From NCBI RefSeq assembly GCF_030865425.1, contig NZ_JAVFCB010000004.1:370076-434075 (forward strand): a stretch of DNA of 64,000 nucleotides. Direction: 5' to 3'. A program made the position numbers and the translations under genes. Shown in pieces: positions 1 through 8,986 of the stretch. This stretch comes from Microbacterium capsulatum. Lineage in GTDB: Bacteria; Actinomycetota; Actinomycetes; Actinomycetales; Microbacteriaceae. Position 1 is the first letter of the stretch; the number at the start of each line of letters is the position of its first letter. The notes under the pieces were generated by a model, which searched no databases, was not told the origin of the DNA, and saw only the letters and a program-made list of their open reading frames with translations.

Positions 1-1
1 C

Positions 2-916
2 CCCGCCACAGGGATCCGCTCCGCAGGGCACCGCCGCCTGCTCGCGATCTCCCTGACGCTGACCTGCGTGATCATGCTCGTGCAGGTCGTCGGAGCGATC
101 CTGTCCGGGTCCCTCGCCCTGCTCGCGGACGCCGCGCACATGTTCACCGACGCGTCCGCCCTCGTCATCGCGCTGATCGCGAGCGCGGTCGCCGCCCGCC
201 CCGCGGATGACCGGCGCACGTTCGGGTACCAGCGCGCAGAGGTGTTCGGGGCGCTGATCAATGCGATCATCCTGATCCTGCTGTCGGCCTGGGTGGCGTA
301 CGAGGGCGTGACCCGGCTGCTCCACCCGACCGGGGTCCAGGTCGCGGGAACCCTCATGCTGATCGTCGCCGCGGTCGGTCTCGTCGCGAACGCGATCGCG
401 ATGTGGCTGCTCAGCGCCGCGCAGCGCACCAGCATCAACGTCCGCGGTGCCTACCTCGAGGTGATGGGCGACCTCATCGGCTCGGCCATGGTCATCGTCG
501 CCGCGATCGTCATCGTCACCACCGGGTGGGCGCCCGCCGACGCGATCGCCTCGCTCCTGATCGCCGCCATGATCATCCCGCGTGCGATCTCGCTGCTGCG
601 CGAGGTGTTCTCGGTGCTCGCCGAATCCGCGCCGAAGGGCACCGCGGTGAGCGAGATCCGCGAGCACCTGCTCGACTACCCGGGCGTCACGGGCGTGCAC
701 GACGTGCACGTGTGGCAGCTGACCCGCGGCGCCCCGGTGTTCACCGCCCACGTGTCGGTCCAGCCGGACGCGCTCGAGAACGGGGGAGCCTCCACGCTGC
801 TCACCCAGCTGCAGACCTGCCTCGAAGAGCACTTCGACGTCGAGCACTCCACGTTCCAGATCGAGCCGGACCGGTCCGGTCTCGGCAACGCGGACTGCGA
901 GGCCACACACGCCTGA
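2..916 (+). CDS. Cation diffusion facilitator (CDF) metal efflux transporter, 5'-truncated
   Basis: The reading frame is open from base 2, so the true start lies left of the window. The visible part has the CDF pattern: a first membrane helix, then LLADAAHMFTDASAL (the HxxxD-type metal site on helix 2), a basic FGYQRAEVFGALINA segment, two more helices with YLEVMGDLIGS (second metal site, helix 5), and a soluble C-terminal domain of about 90 residues containing GVHDVHVWQLTRG. Members exchange Zn2+, Co2+ or Cd2+ for protons across the plasma membrane; this one resembles CzcD/ZitB-type zinc exporters, but the metal is inferred. It ends 15 bases before the convergent ligD stop. The first GTG in the window at 68 lies inside a helix and is not the start. 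Confidence 0.9.
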   Translation, partial: PATGIRSAGHRRLLAISLTLTCVIMLVQVVGAILSGSLALLADAAHMFTDASALVIALIASAVAARPADDRRTFGYQRAEVFGALINAIILILLSAWVAYEGVTRLLHPTGVQVAGTLMLIVAAVGLVANAIAMWLLSAAQRTSINVRGAYLEVMGDLIGSAMVIVAAIVIVTTGWAPADAIASLLIAAMIIPRAISLLREVFSVLAESAPKGTAVSEIREHLLDYPGVTGVHDVHVWQLTRGAPVFTAHVSVQPDALENGGASTLLTQLQTCLEEHFDVEHSTFQIEPDRSGLGNADCEATHA

Positions 917-931
917 CCGCCGCCGGGCGGC

Positions 932-2962
932 TCAGCCCTCGACGACGACCTCGTCCGGTGTCTTGTCGGGCCGCAGCCCCCGCCAGCGCGAGTGACGCAG
1001 GACCCGATCCGGGGTCCAGTTCGAGAACTCGACCTCCCCGACGAGCTCGGGGCGCACCCAGAGCGCGTCCGACGCGTCGGCCTCGGGGACGCCGTCGACC
1101 GCGGGGGCGTCCGTGCGCAGCGGGTCCAGCAGGGCGCCGAGGTCTCGCAGCGCCCGGTCGGTGAACCCCGTGCCCACCCGGCCGACGTAGCTGAGGCCCG
1201 AGGGCAGGGTCGGATCCGGGATCGCGAGCAGCAGGGATCCGATCCGTCCCGCCCGATCGCCCCTGCCGGGACGGATCCCGACGACCACGACCTCCTGCGC
1301 CCGGGTGAGCTTGATCTTCAGCCACCGCGGCGAGCGGCCGCCCGGGATGTAGCCGGACGCGGGATCCTTCACGACGACCCCTTCGAGGTCGAGCGCGCTG
1401 CTCGTCGCGAGGGCGGCGTCGACGTCGTCGAACACGGGCGGGACCACGACGGGGGCGGGCAGGTCGGCGGCGATCCGCTCGAGCAGCTCGCGGCGGTCGC
1501 GCAGCGGCAGCCCGGTGACGTCGTGCCCCTCGAGCCGCAGCAGGTCGAAGAGGTGGTAGCGGACCGGGGTGCGGATCACCTCCCGCTCGATCTCCCGCGC
1601 GCGGGTGAGGTGCATGCGATCCTGCAGCCGGGAGAAGCTCGGCCGGCCCGCGGCGTCGAAGGCGATGATCTCGCCGTCCACGACGGCCTCGCCGACCGCG
1701 AAGCCCGGCGCACCGTCGGCGGTCAGCTCGGGGTAGCGGTCGGTGATGTCGGTGCCGTTGCGGCCGCGCAGCCGGAACCGGCCGCCGCTCCACGTGCCGA
1801 TCGCGCGGATCCCGTCCCACTTGATCTCGGCCCAGCCCAGCCCGCGCGCGGTGCCGGGTGTGCCGTGCTCGGCCAGCATGGGCGCGTAGACCGGGAGCGG
1901 GGCGCCGTCGACGGCCGGTTCGGGGCGCATTTCGTCGTTTTGGGGCGCGGCCGGACCGGATCCTGCGGCATGGCGCGCCCCGAAACCGGAGTCTGCGCCC
2001 CGAATCTGCGGCCGGAGCGTCGGAATCGGGGCCCGGGCCGGGCTCGGGGGAGGCGCCGTCGCCGCGAGTGGATCATGCGCCGACAGCGCCGCGAACGGAT
2101 CCATCCCCGACTCGGCGCGCTCCAGCACCTCGTCGAAGCGCAGCTGGCGCAGATCCGGATCCTCCAGCTCCTCCCAGGCGCGGGGAGCGGCGACCCACGG
2201 CTGCGGGCGGCCGCGCAGGGAGTACGGTGCGATCGTCGTCTTCTTGCCGTTGTTCTGGCTCCAGTCGAGGAACACCTTCCCGGCGCGCAGCGTCTTCGTC
2301 ATCACGCTCGTGACGAGCGCGGGATGATCGGTCTCGATCGCCCGGGCCAGCGCGTGCGCGATCGTGGAGATCTCGTCGCTCGTGCGGTCGCCGGGCAGCG
2401 CGGCGTACAAGTGGATCCCCTTGCTGCCGCTCGTCACGGGGACCGGATCCAGGCCCATCCCGGCGAGGATCCCGCGCGCGATGAGGGCCACCTCGGCGCA
2501 CTGCGCGAGCGTCACGCCCGGCCCGGGATCCAGGTCCAGCACGAGCCGGTCGGGGTCGCCGCGTCCGCCGTCCGGGGCGAACCGCCACTGCGGGATGTGC
2601 AGCTCGATCGCGGCGACCTGCGCCATCCAGACGAGGGTCGCGACCTCGTCCACGAGCGGATACTCCTTCGCACCGCCGGAGTGCGGGATCGGCAGCCGGC
2701 GGATCCACGACGGCGCGCCCGGCTCGAGCTGCTTGGCGAAGAACGACCCCTGCGGATCCGCGGCCGTGCCGACCCCCTCGACCCAGCGCTTGCGGGTGAC
2801 CGGCCGGCCCGCGACGGCGGGCAGCAGGACCGGGGCGATCCTGGCGTAGTAGTCGATGACCTCGCCCTTGGTGGTGCCGGTCTCGGGGTAGACGACCTTG
2901 TCGAGGTTCGTGACGCGCAGACGCCGGTCGCCGATGCGCACGATCTGCGGGCCGTCTGCCAT
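932..2962 (-). CDS. ligD: LigD-type DNA ligase (polymerase domain + ATP-dependent ligase domain)
   Basis: Repairs double-strand breaks with Ku by non-homologous end joining. The N-terminal 300 or so residues match the LigD primase-polymerase domain (VTNLDKVVYPETG, GSFFAKQ, and LVLDLDPGPG with the metal-binding Asp pair). A proline/alanine-rich linker follows, then an ATP-dependent ligase domain from about residue 355 with the adenylation motif EIKWDGIRA (Lys381) and the EGVVVKDP and WLKIKLT motifs. No phosphoesterase domain is present, so this 676-residue protein is a two-domain version of the three-domain mycobacterial LigD. The gene is divergent from ku with 46 bases between starts. A TAGCCT hexamer lies exactly 6 bases before the ATG, predicting a leaderless mRNA. 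Confidence 0.93.
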   Translation of the reverse strand: MADGPQIVRIGDRRLRVTNLDKVVYPETGTTKGEVIDYYARIAPVLLPAVAGRPVTRKRWVEGVGTAADPQGSFFAKQLEPGAPSWIRRLPIPHSGGAKEYPLVDEVATLVWMAQVAAIELHIPQWRFAPDGGRGDPDRLVLDLDPGPGVTLAQCAEVALIARGILAGMGLDPVPVTSGSKGIHLYAALPGDRTSDEISTIAHALARAIETDHPALVTSVMTKTLRAGKVFLDWSQNNGKKTTIAPYSLRGRPQPWVAAPRAWEELEDPDLRQLRFDEVLERAESGMDPFAALSAHDPLAATAPPPSPARAPIPTLRPQIRGADSGFGARHAAGSGPAAPQNDEMRPEPAVDGAPLPVYAPMLAEHGTPGTARGLGWAEIKWDGIRAIGTWSGGRFRLRGRNGTDITDRYPELTADGAPGFAVGEAVVDGEIIAFDAAGRPSFSRLQDRMHLTRAREIEREVIRTPVRYHLFDLLRLEGHDVTGLPLRDRRELLERIAADLPAPVVVPPVFDDVDAALATSSALDLEGVVVKDPASGYIPGGRSPRWLKIKLTRAQEVVVVGIRPGRGDRAGRIGSLLLAIPDPTLPSGLSYVGRVGTGFTDRALRDLGALLDPLRTDAPAVDGVPEADASDALWVRPELVGEVEFSNWTPDRVLRHSRWRGLRPDKTPDEVVVEG

Positions 2963-3008
2963 GTCGTCAGGCTATCCCGCGGCTGCGCCGGTGGTGTGTA
3001 CTGGTGCC

Positions 3009-3833
3009 ATGAGGACGATCTGGAAGGGCGCGCTCACCTTCGGCCTGGTCAACGTGCCGGTCAAGGTGTACTCGGCGACCGAGGATCACGACGTGTCGCT
3101 GCACCAGGTGCACGGCGCGGACGGCGGACGGATCCGCTACAAGCGGGTCTGCGAGGTGTGCGGCGAGACCGTCGCCTTCACGGACATCGACCGCGCCTAT
3201 CAGGACGAGGCGCAGACCGTCGTGCTCACCAAGGACGACCTCGACGCGCTGCCCTCCGAGCGCAGCCGCGAGATCGACGTCGTCGAGTTCGTGCCGACCG
3301 ATCAGATCGACCTGCTCACGCTCGACAAGCCCTACTACCTCGAGCCGGACGGATCCTCGCCCAAGGCGTACGTGCTGCTGCGGAAGACCCTCGAGGCCAC
3401 GGATCGCACCGCCATCGTGCGGTTCACGCTGCGGCAGAAGACCCGGCTCGCCGCTCTGCGCGTGCGCGGCGACGTGCTCGTGCTGCAGACCCTGCTCTGG
3501 GCCGACGAGGTGCGCGAGGCCGACTTCCCGGCGCTGCAGGAGGACGTGAAGATCTCCGACAAGGAGCTCGAGCTGTCGGCGACGCTCGTCGAGGGGTTCT
3601 CCGCGGACTTCGACCCGGCCGCGTTCGTCGACGAGTACCAGGTCGAGCTGCGCACCCTCATCGAGGCGAAGATCGAGGCCGGCGAGGGATTCGAGGCCGC
3701 CGACGCGTTCGCTCCGACGGAGGAGCGCGGCGGCGAGGTCATCGACCTCATGGAGGCGCTGCGGGCCAGCGTCGAGCGGTCCAGGGCCGCCCGGGCGGGA
3801 TCCGGGGAGGACGCCGAGCGCGACGCGGTCTGA
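3009..3833 (+). CDS. ku: Ku homodimeric DNA end-binding protein
   Basis: Bacterial Ku binds DNA ends and recruits LigD. The 274-residue protein has the typical start MRTIWKGALTFGLVNVPVKVY and the core segments YKRVCEVCGE, VEFVPTDQIDLL and KPYYLEPDG. Its length fits the short bacterial Ku with a charged C-terminal tail. The start is ATG 3009, not an upstream in-frame codon, because homology begins there and because TGTACT ends 6 bases before it. It sits head-to-head with ligD and stop-to-stop with dedA. Coexpression with ligD from the shared intergenic region is inferred. Confidence 0.95.
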   Translation: MRTIWKGALTFGLVNVPVKVYSATEDHDVSLHQVHGADGGRIRYKRVCEVCGETVAFTDIDRAYQDEAQTVVLTKDDLDALPSERSREIDVVEFVPTDQIDLLTLDKPYYLEPDGSSPKAYVLLRKTLEATDRTAIVRFTLRQKTRLAALRVRGDVLVLQTLLWADEVREADFPALQEDVKISDKELELSATLVEGFSADFDPAAFVDEYQVELRTLIEAKIEAGEGFEAADAFAPTEERGGEVIDLMEALRASVERSRAARAGSGEDAERDAV

Positions 3834-3834
3834 G

Positions 3835-4620
3835 TCAGGCCTCGGTCGCTTCGGTCGCTTCGACCGGCGCGCCGGTCGTCGACGCGGCGGCCTCCTTCTT
3901 CGCCTTGCGGCGCTCCGAGAAGTAGTGCCAGGCGGTGACCGCCGCGGAGAGGACGACCACACCGATCAGGATCACGTCGATGTAGCGGGTGACCAGATCC
4001 CGGATCCACGGGATGTACGCGATCACGAAGCCGAGCATCGTCATCACGAAGCCCCAGACGACCGCGCCGATGAGGTTGTACAGCGAGTAGCGGCGCCACG
4101 GCATGTGACCGACGCCCGCGGCGACCGGCGCGAACGTGCGCACGACGGGCACGAACCGGGCGAGGACCACGGTCATCCCGCCGAAGCGGTCGAAGAAGTG
4201 GTTCGTGCGCTCGACGTTCTTCCGGCTGAACAGGCCGGACTCCTTGCGTTCGAAGATCGCCGGCCCGGCCTTGTGGCCGATGAAGTAGCCGACCTCACCG
4301 CCGATGAACGCTGCCAGCGCGATGAGCGCGCAGACGACCCAGATGTTCACCCCGAAGATGTCGCTCGTGTGCGTGAGCAGTCCCGAGATGATCAGCAGCG
4401 TGTCGCCGGGGAACAGGAAGCCGACGAGCAGGCCGGTCTCCGCGAACACGATGAGGAGCACGACGAGCAGCGCCCAGGGTCCCGCGCCGTGGATGATGGC
4501 GTTCGGGTCGAGCCAGGGGATGAGGGCGGCGTGATGCACAGGTGTTCCCGTCCGTGAGGTCGTCGCTGGTGATCCAGCCGCCGCGCGGGGTCGCACGGCG
4601 CTCGCCGCAGACTGCGGCAT
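3835..4620 (-). CDS. DedA family membrane protein
   Basis: DedA/VTT-fold membrane proteins are proposed lipid scramblases or undecaprenyl-phosphate transporters. The 261-residue protein shows the family signatures VFAETGLLVGFLFPGDTLLI near the N-terminus, the GEVGYFIG segment, and FDRFGGMTVVLARFVPVVRTF, followed by further hydrophobic helices and a basic tail. Two starts are possible: ATG 4620, preceded by TAGACT exactly 6 bases upstream (leaderless pattern), or GTG 4539, where conservation begins. I chose 4620 because the promoter pattern recurs at other genes here. The residues before 4539 are low-complexity and their translation is uncertain. Confidence 0.88.
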   Translation of the reverse strand: MPQSAASAVRPRAAAGSPATTSRTGTPVHHAALIPWLDPNAIIHGAGPWALLVVLLIVFAETGLLVGFLFPGDTLLIISGLLTHTSDIFGVNIWVVCALIALAAFIGGEVGYFIGHKAGPAIFERKESGLFSRKNVERTNHFFDRFGGMTVVLARFVPVVRTFAPVAAGVGHMPWRRYSLYNLIGAVVWGFVMTMLGFVIAYIPWIRDLVTRYIDVILIGVVVLSAAVTAWHYFSERRKAKKEAAASTTGAPVEATEATEA

Positions 4621-4723
4621 GAGAGGAGTCTAGAGCGGGGGCTTGTCGTACGGCTGGGAGCGCACCGCGCAAGGGTGTGAACCCGACAGCGGGCGGCCCT
4701 GCGGCCGCGCCTCGGCGCTTTCG

Positions 4724-4805
4724 TGCGGAAGGTGGGACTTGAACCCACACGCCCGGAGGCACAGGAACCTAAATCCTGCGTGTCTGCCAATTTCACCACT
4801 CCCGC
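4724..4805 (-). tRNA. tRNA-Leu (anticodon UAG)
   Basis: Read on the minus strand, the gene starts GCGGGAGTGGTGAAATTGG and ends CTTCCGCA. The 7-bp acceptor stem pairs with one G-U. The anticodon stem CAGGA/TCCTG closes loop TTTAGGT, giving anticodon TAG. A long variable arm (about TGCCTCCGGGCG) and the T-arm GTGGGTTCAAGTCCCAC mark a class II leucine tRNA. CCA is not encoded. It lies alone between dedA and the Tad operon. Confidence 0.96.
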
Positions 4806-4943
4806 GAGTGGCTCCAGTCTACTGAGCGCGCCCTCGGGGCCGGTCCGTGCAGGACCACGGCCGTGCAGCGAGACGGAGCGCGCTTCGACTTCTCCTGTGG
4901 ATAACTTTCGGGACCGATTCCCCGAACCTGCGACGATGCCCGG

Positions 4944-6110
4944 GTGAGTCCGTCCACCGCCGTCGTCGCCGAACGGGTGCGCGCCCGGCTGCGGGCCGAG
5001 CGCACCGATCCCTCCCAGCATCCGGAGGAGGCGCGGCGCATCGCGCAGTTCGAGGTGCGGCGGCACAACGACCAGGCCCTCGCCCGCGGCGCGGCGACGA
5101 TCGACGACGAGGCCGCGTGCGTGCGCGACATCCTCGCCGGCGTCTCCGGCTACGGTCCGCTGCAGCCGCTGCTCGAGGACGACACGATCGAGGAGATCTG
5201 GCTGAACGGCCCGCACCGCGTCTTCGTCGCGCGGGAGGGCCGCAGTGAGCGGATCCCGATCGAGCTGGCCGAGGCGCAGCTGCGCGACATCGTCGAGCGG
5301 ATGCTGCACAGCAGCGGCCGCCGCGTCGACATCGGCCAGCCGTTCGTCGATGCGTCCCTGCCCGACGGATCGCGCCTGCACGTCGCGATCGCCGATGTCG
5401 TCCGCGGATCCTGGGCCGTCAACATCCGGAAGTTCCTGCCGCGGTACCGGAGCCTTTCGAGCCTCGTCGCGCAGGGGATGGTGCCCGCGACGGTCGCGGA
5501 GACGCTCGTCGACGCCATGCGTGCCGGGCGCAGCGTGATCGTGTCCGGACCCACGCACGCGGGCAAGACGACGCTGCTGGCGGCCCTCGTCGCGGAGTGC
5601 GCGGATCAGCGCGTGATCACGGTGGAGGAGACGTTCGAGCTGGGCGTCGAGGCGCCCGACCTGGTCGCGCTGCAGGGGCGGCAGGCGAGCCTCGAGGGGA
5701 CGGGTGAGATCACCCTGCGCCGCCTGGTCAAGGAGGCGCTGCGCATGCGCCCCGACCGCCTCGTGGTCGGCGAGGTGCGCGACGCGGAGGCGCTCGACCT
5801 CGTGCTCGCGCTGAACACGGGGATCCCCGGCGCCGCCACGGTGCACGCGAACTCGGCCGCCGAGGCGCTCGAGAAGCTGTCGATGCTGCCGCTGCTGGCG
5901 GGGCGCAACATCGACCGCGGGTTCATCGCGCCCGCGCTCGCCGCGTCCGTCGACCTCGTCGTGCACTGTCGGCGTGACGCCGACGGCACACGGCGGATCG
6001 CCGAGGTGATCGAGCCGCTCGGTGTCGACGACGCGGGCCGGATCCGGCACCGGGTCGTGCACCGCGACGGCGATGCCGCTCCCGTCGCGCTCGCGGAGCG
6101 GATCGCATGA
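4944..6110 (+). CDS. TadA/CpaF-family secretion ATPase
   Basis: Hexameric ATPase that powers assembly of Tad (Flp-type) pili at the membrane. The 388-residue protein has the CpaF N-terminal region (GYGPLQPLLEDDTIEEIWLN), Walker A GPTHAGKTT (Lys208), the Asp-box-like segment VITVEETFEL, and Walker B/His-box segments RPDRLVVGEVRD and GAATVHANSA. Walker A carries PTHA where TGSG is usual. GTG 4944 is the start; GACGAT lies 6 bases upstream, a weak leaderless pattern. First gene of a seven-gene operon; it overlaps the next gene by 4 bases. Confidence 0.93.
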   Translation: MSPSTAVVAERVRARLRAERTDPSQHPEEARRIAQFEVRRHNDQALARGAATIDDEAACVRDILAGVSGYGPLQPLLEDDTIEEIWLNGPHRVFVAREGRSERIPIELAEAQLRDIVERMLHSSGRRVDIGQPFVDASLPDGSRLHVAIADVVRGSWAVNIRKFLPRYRSLSSLVAQGMVPATVAETLVDAMRAGRSVIVSGPTHAGKTTLLAALVAECADQRVITVEETFELGVEAPDLVALQGRQASLEGTGEITLRRLVKEALRMRPDRLVVGEVRDAEALDLVLALNTGIPGAATVHANSAAEALEKLSMLPLLAGRNIDRGFIAPALAASVDLVVHCRRDADGTRRIAEVIEPLGVDDAGRIRHRVVHRDGDAAPVALAERIA

Positions 6111-6961
6111 CCCTCCTGCTGGGCGCCCTGCTCGCCGCGGGCCTCGTGCTGGCCGCGGCGCCGTGGCTGTGGCCGGCACGCGAGGAGGCGCCCCGGGCAC
6201 CGCGCCCCGGCGCGGTCACCCGGCTGCTGCGCGAGGCCGGATTCAGCGCCGATCCGCGGGTGCTCGTCGTCACCGTCATCGGTACCGGACTCGTGGCCGG
6301 GGCGGCCGCGTGGTTGAGCACCGGGACCGCTGCGTTCGCCGCGGTCGTCACCGTCGCCGCGGCCGCCGCGCCGATCGTCTTCCTGCGATCGCGGCGACAG
6401 CGGCTGCTGCGTCTCCGGCGCGGACTGTGGCCCGACGTGTGCGATCTGCTCATCGCGTCGATCCGGGTCGGCATGCCGCTGCCGGATGCGGTCGCGGGTC
6501 TCGAGGAGGCGGCGCCCACGCCGCTGCGCCCGGCCTTCGCCGCGTTCTCGCGCGATCTGCACGCGACCGGACGGTTCGACGCCGCGGCGGTGAACTTGAA
6601 GGATGCGCTCGCGGATCCGGTCGGAGACCGCATCGTGGAGACCCTGCGGATGGCACGCGAGGTCGGCGGCACCGAGCTCAGCGCGGTGCTGCGGGCGCTG
6701 TCGAGCTCGGTCCGCGCCGAGGCCGCGCTGCGGGCCGAGGTCGAAGCCCGGCAGTCGTGGATCCGCGGCGCTGCCGTGCTCGGCGCCGTCGCGCCGTGGG
6801 TGATCCTCTGCCTCCTGCTGCTCCGGCCCGAGGGCGCGGAGGCGTACACGAGCCCGGCGGGCGTGGCGCTCATCGTCGGCGGGGCGGCGGTGTCGTTCGT
6901 GGCTTTCCGGATCATGCTGCGCATCGGCCGTCTGCCCGAACCGCGGCGGTGGTTCCGATGA
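6107..6961 (+). CDS. Type II secretion F family protein, TadB-like
   Basis: Inner-membrane platform protein of Tad pilus assembly. The 284-residue protein has N-terminal helices, a cytoplasmic GspF-like helical domain (DLLIASIRVGMPLPDAVAGL to DRIVETLRMAREVGG), then two C-terminal hydrophobic helices. ATG 6107 overlaps the tadA-like stop (ATGA), which implies translational coupling. TadB and TadC normally form the base that TadA drives. Confidence 0.88.
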   Translation: MTLLLGALLAAGLVLAAAPWLWPAREEAPRAPRPGAVTRLLREAGFSADPRVLVVTVIGTGLVAGAAAWLSTGTAAFAAVVTVAAAAAPIVFLRSRRQRLLRLRRGLWPDVCDLLIASIRVGMPLPDAVAGLEEAAPTPLRPAFAAFSRDLHATGRFDAAAVNLKDALADPVGDRIVETLRMAREVGGTELSAVLRALSSSVRAEAALRAEVEARQSWIRGAAVLGAVAPWVILCLLLLRPEGAEAYTSPAGVALIVGGAAVSFVAFRIMLRIGRLPEPRRWFR

Positions 6962-7884
6962 GCGTGCTCTCCGATGTCGCGGTCGCGGTGCTGCTGGGCG
7001 GGGTGCTCGCGGCCGGGCTGCTGCTCGTGCTCGCCGCGTTCCCGCGCTGGCGGGCGGCGAGCCTCACGTCGCGGATCGCGCCGTACCTGCGCGATGTGAC
7101 CGACCTCGGCGATTCCGCCGAGCGCCTGCCATGGCGGATGCCGGCCGGCGGATCCTGGTCCGCACGACTCAAGGGCGCGTTCGGCCTGTTCGGCGGCGGA
7201 GACGCGGGGGTCGCGCTGCGGCTCGCCCAGGCCGGGCTGCGCGGCGGCCCTGCGGCGTTCCGCAGCCGGCAGTTGATCTGGGTCCTCGTCGGACTCGGCA
7301 TCGGCGCCGGGGTGACGATCGCGCTGGTGCTCGCCGGCCGTCTGTCTCCGCCGGTGGTGCTGCTGCCCGTGCTGGCCGCGGTCATCGCCGGGGTGGGCTG
7401 CGATGCCCTGCTCGGCGCCCGGGCGAAGGCTCGCGTGGCGCGGCTGGCCGAGGAGCTGCCGACGGTGCTGGAGTTCCTCGCCCTGTGCCTGTCCGCGGGG
7501 GAGGGCCTGCCCGACGCGATCCGCCGGGTGGCGGTCGCGGGATCCGGCGAGCTGAGCGCGGAGCTGCGCGCCGTGATCCTCGCCGTGAACACCGGATCCT
7601 CCCTCGCCGACGCGCTCGGCGACTGCGCGCACCGCCTGCAGATCCCGTCGCTGAGCCGCGCGGTCGACCAGATCGTCGCCGCGCTCGAGCGCGGGGCGCC
7701 GCTCGCCGCCGTGCTGCAGGCGCAGGCCTCCGATGCGCGCGAGGAGACCAAGCGCGGGCTCATCGAGCAGGCCGGGCGCAAGGAGATTCTCATGCTTTTG
7801 CCCCTGGTCTTCGCGATTCTGCCCCTCAGTGTCCTCTTCGCCGTCTTCCCCGGCGTCTTCATCCTGCGGCTCGGCCTCGGCTGA
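6958..7884 (+). CDS. Type II secretion F family protein, TadC-like
   Basis: Second platform protein of the Tad machine, 308 residues. It has an N-terminal helix, two central helices, the conserved GspF segment ARLAEELPTVLEFLALCLSAGEGLPDAI, and a C-terminal KEILMLLPLVFAILPLSVLFAVFPG stretch seen in TadC proteins. ATG 6958 overlaps the previous stop by 4 bases. The longer reading frame that opens upstream belongs to an overlapping frame and was not used. Confidence 0.9.
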   Translation: MSVLSDVAVAVLLGGVLAAGLLLVLAAFPRWRAASLTSRIAPYLRDVTDLGDSAERLPWRMPAGGSWSARLKGAFGLFGGGDAGVALRLAQAGLRGGPAAFRSRQLIWVLVGLGIGAGVTIALVLAGRLSPPVVLLPVLAAVIAGVGCDALLGARAKARVARLAEELPTVLEFLALCLSAGEGLPDAIRRVAVAGSGELSAELRAVILAVNTGSSLADALGDCAHRLQIPSLSRAVDQIVAALERGAPLAAVLQAQASDAREETKRGLIEQAGRKEILMLLPLVFAILPLSVLFAVFPGVFILRLGLG

Positions 7885-7910
7885 GCCTCTTCGTCCGAAA
7901 GGAGCAAGCC

Positions 7911-8102
7911 ATGCTCAGAGATCACCAAACACCCCACCTCGACGACGGCGTGCTCGCCGACGATCCGGAGCGCGGAGACGTCCCGGGATGGGTCTTGATC
8001 ACCTTGATGACGGCAGGACTGGTCGTTCTGATCTGGGCCGTCGCCGGTCCCGCGCTGACCAACCTGTTCGAACAGGCGATCTCCCGCGTCGGCGGTATCT
8101 GA
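7911..8102 (+). CDS. Small Flp-pilin-like membrane peptide
   Basis: A 63-residue peptide preceded by a strong ribosome binding site (AAAGGAG, 7 bases from ATG). It has a polar N-terminus of about 22 residues and one hydrophobic helix (WVLITLMTAGLVVLIWAVAG), ending ALTNLFEQAISRVGGI. Size, position directly after tadC and helix placement fit the actinobacterial Flp-type pilin slot. I see no clear G/XXXXEF prepilin cleavage motif, so processing is uncertain. The strong RBS suits a structural subunit made in excess. Confidence 0.75.
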   Translation: MLRDHQTPHLDDGVLADDPERGDVPGWVLITLMTAGLVVLIWAVAGPALTNLFEQAISRVGGI

Positions 8103-8109
8103 GGCGCAC

Positions 8110-8526
8110 ATGCGCGGTGTGGAGCGGAGTCGTGCGGTGTGGACCGACGACCGGGGTTCGAGCCCGGTCGAGTTCGTGCTCGTCGGTGCGCTGCTCACCG
8201 CGCTCACGCTCGGCGTGCTGCAGTTCGCCCTCGCCGTGTACGTGCGCAACGTCGTGCACGACGCCGCGGTCGAGGGAGCGCACGTCGCGGCCCTCGCCGA
8301 CACCGATCCCGGCGAGGGCGTGCAGCGCACCGAACTCGTGATCGGACGGGCGATCGGCGGGGACTACGCCCGGGACGTGAGCGTGCGCGAGACGACGGCA
8401 CTCGGCGTGCCGACGATGGAGATCACCGTCCGCACGTCCCTTCCGGTCATCGGGCTGATCGGCATCCCCGCCGCGCTGGAGGTGACCGGTCGTGCTCCTG
8501 CGGAGTCGCTCACCGCGGACGGCTGA
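8110..8526 (+). CDS. TadE-like pseudopilin
   Basis: A 138-residue protein with the TadE N-terminal pattern: a short basic leader, then DDRGSSPVEFVLVGALLTAL (Glu in the hydrophobic helix, as in type IV prepilin-like proteins), continuing as an extracellular domain. TadE-like minor pseudopilins are needed for Tad pilus biogenesis. The gene lies 7 bases after the pilin-like gene and overlaps the next frame by 35 bases. Confidence 0.85.
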   Translation: MRGVERSRAVWTDDRGSSPVEFVLVGALLTALTLGVLQFALAVYVRNVVHDAAVEGAHVAALADTDPGEGVQRTELVIGRAIGGDYARDVSVRETTALGVPTMEITVRTSLPVIGLIGIPAALEVTGRAPAESLTADG

Positions 8527-8986
8527 TCCGCTGTTCGCGGCAGGTCCGGGCGATTCGGGGGAGCGCGGGTCGGCGGCGCTCGAGTTCATCGCGCTCGGCG
8601 TCATCCTGCTCGTGCCTCTCGTCTACCTCGTGCTCGCGCTCGGCACCATCCAGGGCCAGGTGCTCGGCGTCGAGTCCGCCGCCCGCCACGCGGCTCGCAT
8701 GATGAGCGCCGCCACCGGCCCGGACGACGCGAACGTCCGGGCGGACGCGGCGATACGGTCCGCGATCGGGGAATACGGCCTGGATGCGTCCGCGGTGCAG
8801 ACCGACGTCCGATGCGCGCCCGCCGGCGCCGGATGCCCCTCGGCCGGGGCGACCGTCGTCGTCACGGTCAGCACCCGGGTGGCGCTGCCCTTCGTCCCGC
8901 CCGTGTTCGGGCTCGACCGGGCCGGGAGCGTCCCGATCCAGGCCTCCTCCGCGTACAAGGTGTCGCGCACCTGGACCGCCGGATGA
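8492..8986 (+). CDS. TadE/TadG-like pilus protein
   Basis: A 164-residue protein with RGSAALEFIALGVILLVPLVYLV near residue 26, a pseudopilin-type membrane segment with the characteristic Glu, and an exported domain with one Cys pair (DVRCAPAGAGCP). The start is GTG 8492, inside the previous gene; the first 25 residues are unconserved and no better start is visible. It overlaps the next gene by 4 bases. The product is probably a minor pseudopilin. Confidence 0.8.
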   Translation: MLLRSRSPRTADPLFAAGPGDSGERGSAALEFIALGVILLVPLVYLVLALGTIQGQVLGVESAARHAARMMSAATGPDDANVRADAAIRSAIGEYGLDASAVQTDVRCAPAGAGCPSAGATVVVTVSTRVALPFVPPVFGLDRAGSVPIQASSAYKVSRTWTAG

